Positions 62,804-64,000 of a DNA stretch of 64,000 nt are shown here, piece after piece. Numbering within the stretch: the stretch's first letter is position 1; each line of letters begins with the position of its first letter. The position numbers were made by a program, and so were the translations under genes. The DNA lies in the NCBI GenBank assembly GCA_025965195.1, contig JAOPXK010000029.1, positions 45,835-109,834 on the forward strand. Reading direction: 5' to 3'. The DNA comes from Marmoricola sp. (GTDB lineage Bacteria; Actinomycetota; Actinomycetes; Propionibacteriales; Nocardioidaceae). The notes below the pieces were generated by a model. The model saw nothing but the letters and a program-made list of their open reading frames with translations. It made no database searches and had not been told where the DNA came from.

Positions 62804-64000
62804 ATGGCGGACGTGCAGAGCCTCGACCCTCGGACGGGCCAGGTTCGGACTGTGATCGGCCAGGAGACAACCGCCAGCGAGGTCCGTGACCTTTGTGTCC
62901 GCGCCAAGGCGGCTCACCGAGCGATCCGAACGCTCGACCGGGCATGGCGCGCGCGCCTGCTGCGGTCGATGGCGGATGCGCTGGAGTCTCAGCGCACATT
63001 GGTCGTCGCGGCCGCCGATGCCGAGACGGCTCTCGGTGTGGGCCGGTTGGACGGCGAGCTGACTCGCACCTGCTTTCAGCTGCGGATGTTCGCCGACGTG
63101 GTCGAGGACGGCAGCTTCCTAGAGGCGGCGATCGACCATGCGGGAATGACCGACATGGGACCGAGACCGGACCTGCGACGAATGCTGGTGTCGACCGGCC
63201 CGGTTGCGGTGTTCGGCGCGAGCAACTTTCCGCTTGCCTTCTCGGTCCCTGGCGGAGACACCGCCTCAGCTTTGGCGGCAGGATGCCCGGTGATCGTGAA
63301 GGCGCATGAGTCGCACCCTGCGACATCGCAGCTCTGCGCCGCCATCATGACCGCGGCCGCGACGGCTGTCGGGGCGCCTGAGGGGACGATCGGCATCGTG
63401 TACGGGCGCGATGCCGGCGGGCACCTCGTGCTCGACCCCGCCATCTCTGCCGTCGGGTTCACCGGATCAGTGAGCGGCGGCCGTGCCCTGATGCGATTGA
63501 TTGAACGGCGACCAGTACCCATCCCGTTCTATGGCGAGCTCGGAAGCACCAACCCACTGGTGGTCACCCGGGCAGCCGCCTCCGAGCGTGGAGAAGAGAT
63601 CGGTCGAAACCTCGCCGCCTCTTTCACACTGGGAGTTGGGCAGTTCTGCACCAAGCCGGGCCTGGTGCTGGTGCCGGTGGGACCAGCCGGGGACACCCTC
63701 GTGTCATCGGCGGCAGTGGCCATTGGCGCTTGTCAGGCTGGCGTGATGCTGAACTCGAACATTGCTGAGTCCTTCGATCGAGGTCTTGCATCGTTGTTGT
63801 CCTCGCCAGCGGTACGTTCGATCGCGGTCGGCCAGCCCGCAGGTTCGACACCGCGGCTCACCCAGCCCCACCTCCTTGAGGTGAACACCGGCGAGCTCAC
63901 CGAAGTCATGTTCGAAGAGTGCTTTGGTCCGGTCGCGCTGGTGGCGCGGTATGACACCACGGAGGACCTCATCCGCACGCTCGAGCGGGTCCCGCCTTCC
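62804..64000 (+). CDS. 2-oxoglutarate semialdehyde-type aldehyde dehydrogenase (C-terminus off window)
   Basis: The first 399 residues of an aldehyde dehydrogenase, open to the window end. It starts MADVQSLDPRTGQ with a GGGGAG site upstream. The NAD(P) region is FGASNFPLAFSVPGGDTASA, the general-base Glu is in the segment FYGELGSTNPLVV, and the catalytic Cys in GVGQFCTKPGL. This is the family of 2,5-dioxopentanoate dehydrogenase used in sugar-acid and hydroxyproline breakdown. It would oxidise the semialdehyde made by the aldo/keto and other enzymes of the module. Confidence 0.92.
   Translation, partial: MADVQSLDPRTGQVRTVIGQETTASEVRDLCVRAKAAHRAIRTLDRAWRARLLRSMADALESQRTLVVAAADAETALGVGRLDGELTRTCFQLRMFADVVEDGSFLEAAIDHAGMTDMGPRPDLRRMLVSTGPVAVFGASNFPLAFSVPGGDTASALAAGCPVIVKAHESHPATSQLCAAIMTAAATAVGAPEGTIGIVYGRDAGGHLVLDPAISAVGFTGSVSGGRALMRLIERRPVPIPFYGELGSTNPLVVTRAAASERGEEIGRNLAASFTLGVGQFCTKPGLVLVPVGPAGDTLVSSAAVAIGACQAGVMLNSNIAESFDRGLASLLSSPAVRSIAVGQPAGSTPRLTQPHLLEVNTGELTEVMFEECFGPVALVARYDTTEDLIRTLERVPPS

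Overview
The window is GC-rich, tightly packed DNA from an actinobacterium. Codon use, GTG/TTG starts, ATGA/GTGA overlaps, an actinobacterial propane-monooxygenase-type cluster and many acyl-CoA dehydrogenases all fit Actinomycetota, perhaps Nocardioidaceae or a relative; the genus is a guess. No rRNA, tRNA, CRISPR array, transposase or prophage was seen. It looks like a catabolic accessory region built from several substrate-specific modules.

Region 1 (1-10.1 kb, minus strand) is one long operon. In transcription order it holds a short-chain dehydrogenase, a TRAP transporter (dctP, dctQ, dctM), a B12-dependent acyl-CoA mutase large subunit, an enoyl-CoA hydratase, the separate B12-binding mutase subunit, a class III CoA-transferase, a MeaB-type GTPase and an MmgE/PrpD protein cut by the window edge. 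Together they suggest uptake, CoA activation, carbon-skeleton rearrangement and oxidation of an unidentified carboxylic acid. Region 2 (10.5-19.3 kb, plus strand) has two paralogous pairs of acyl-CoA dehydrogenase subunits, a TetR regulator, an MFS transporter, an enoyl-CoA hydratase, a hotdog thioesterase and an unknown protein. Region 3 (19.4-24.2 kb, minus) is a sugar ABC importer with its own ATPase. Region 4 (24.3-28.0 kb) holds an MpaB-like protein, an acyl-CoA dehydrogenase and a 3-hydroxyacyl-CoA dehydrogenase, with a divergent TetR gene and twin palindromic operators.

Region 5 (about 29.6-49.0 kb) is the most striking part. A soluble diiron monooxygenase operon (hydroxylase alpha, reductase, hydroxylase beta, coupling protein, amidohydrolase, DUF59 protein, alcohol dehydrogenase, GroEL) is preceded by a divergent GAF/AAA+/Fis activator. 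Around it lie catalase, an FAD-linked oxidase, a small antibiotic-biosynthesis-type monooxygenase, unknown small genes and a ferrous-iron importer with a split FeoB and a DtxR/MntR regulator. Six intergenic copies of an inverted repeat close to GTCTCA-N3-TGAGAC sit upstream of these transcription units. This suggests one regulon joining oxygenase, iron supply, peroxide removal and undescribed small proteins.

Region 6 (49.1-60.2 kb, mostly minus) is a probable single operon: a TIM-barrel protein, an oligopeptide-type ABC importer with fused ATPases, a phosphotriesterase-family hydrolase, a SelA-like PLP enzyme, a deacetylase-type amidohydrolase and RidA. It is faced by a divergent IclR gene and two strong palindromes. 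Region 7 (60.5-64 kb, plus) has the IclR regulator, an aldo/keto reductase, a HIT-like protein and the start of a 2-oxoglutarate-semialdehyde-type aldehyde dehydrogenase that runs off the window.
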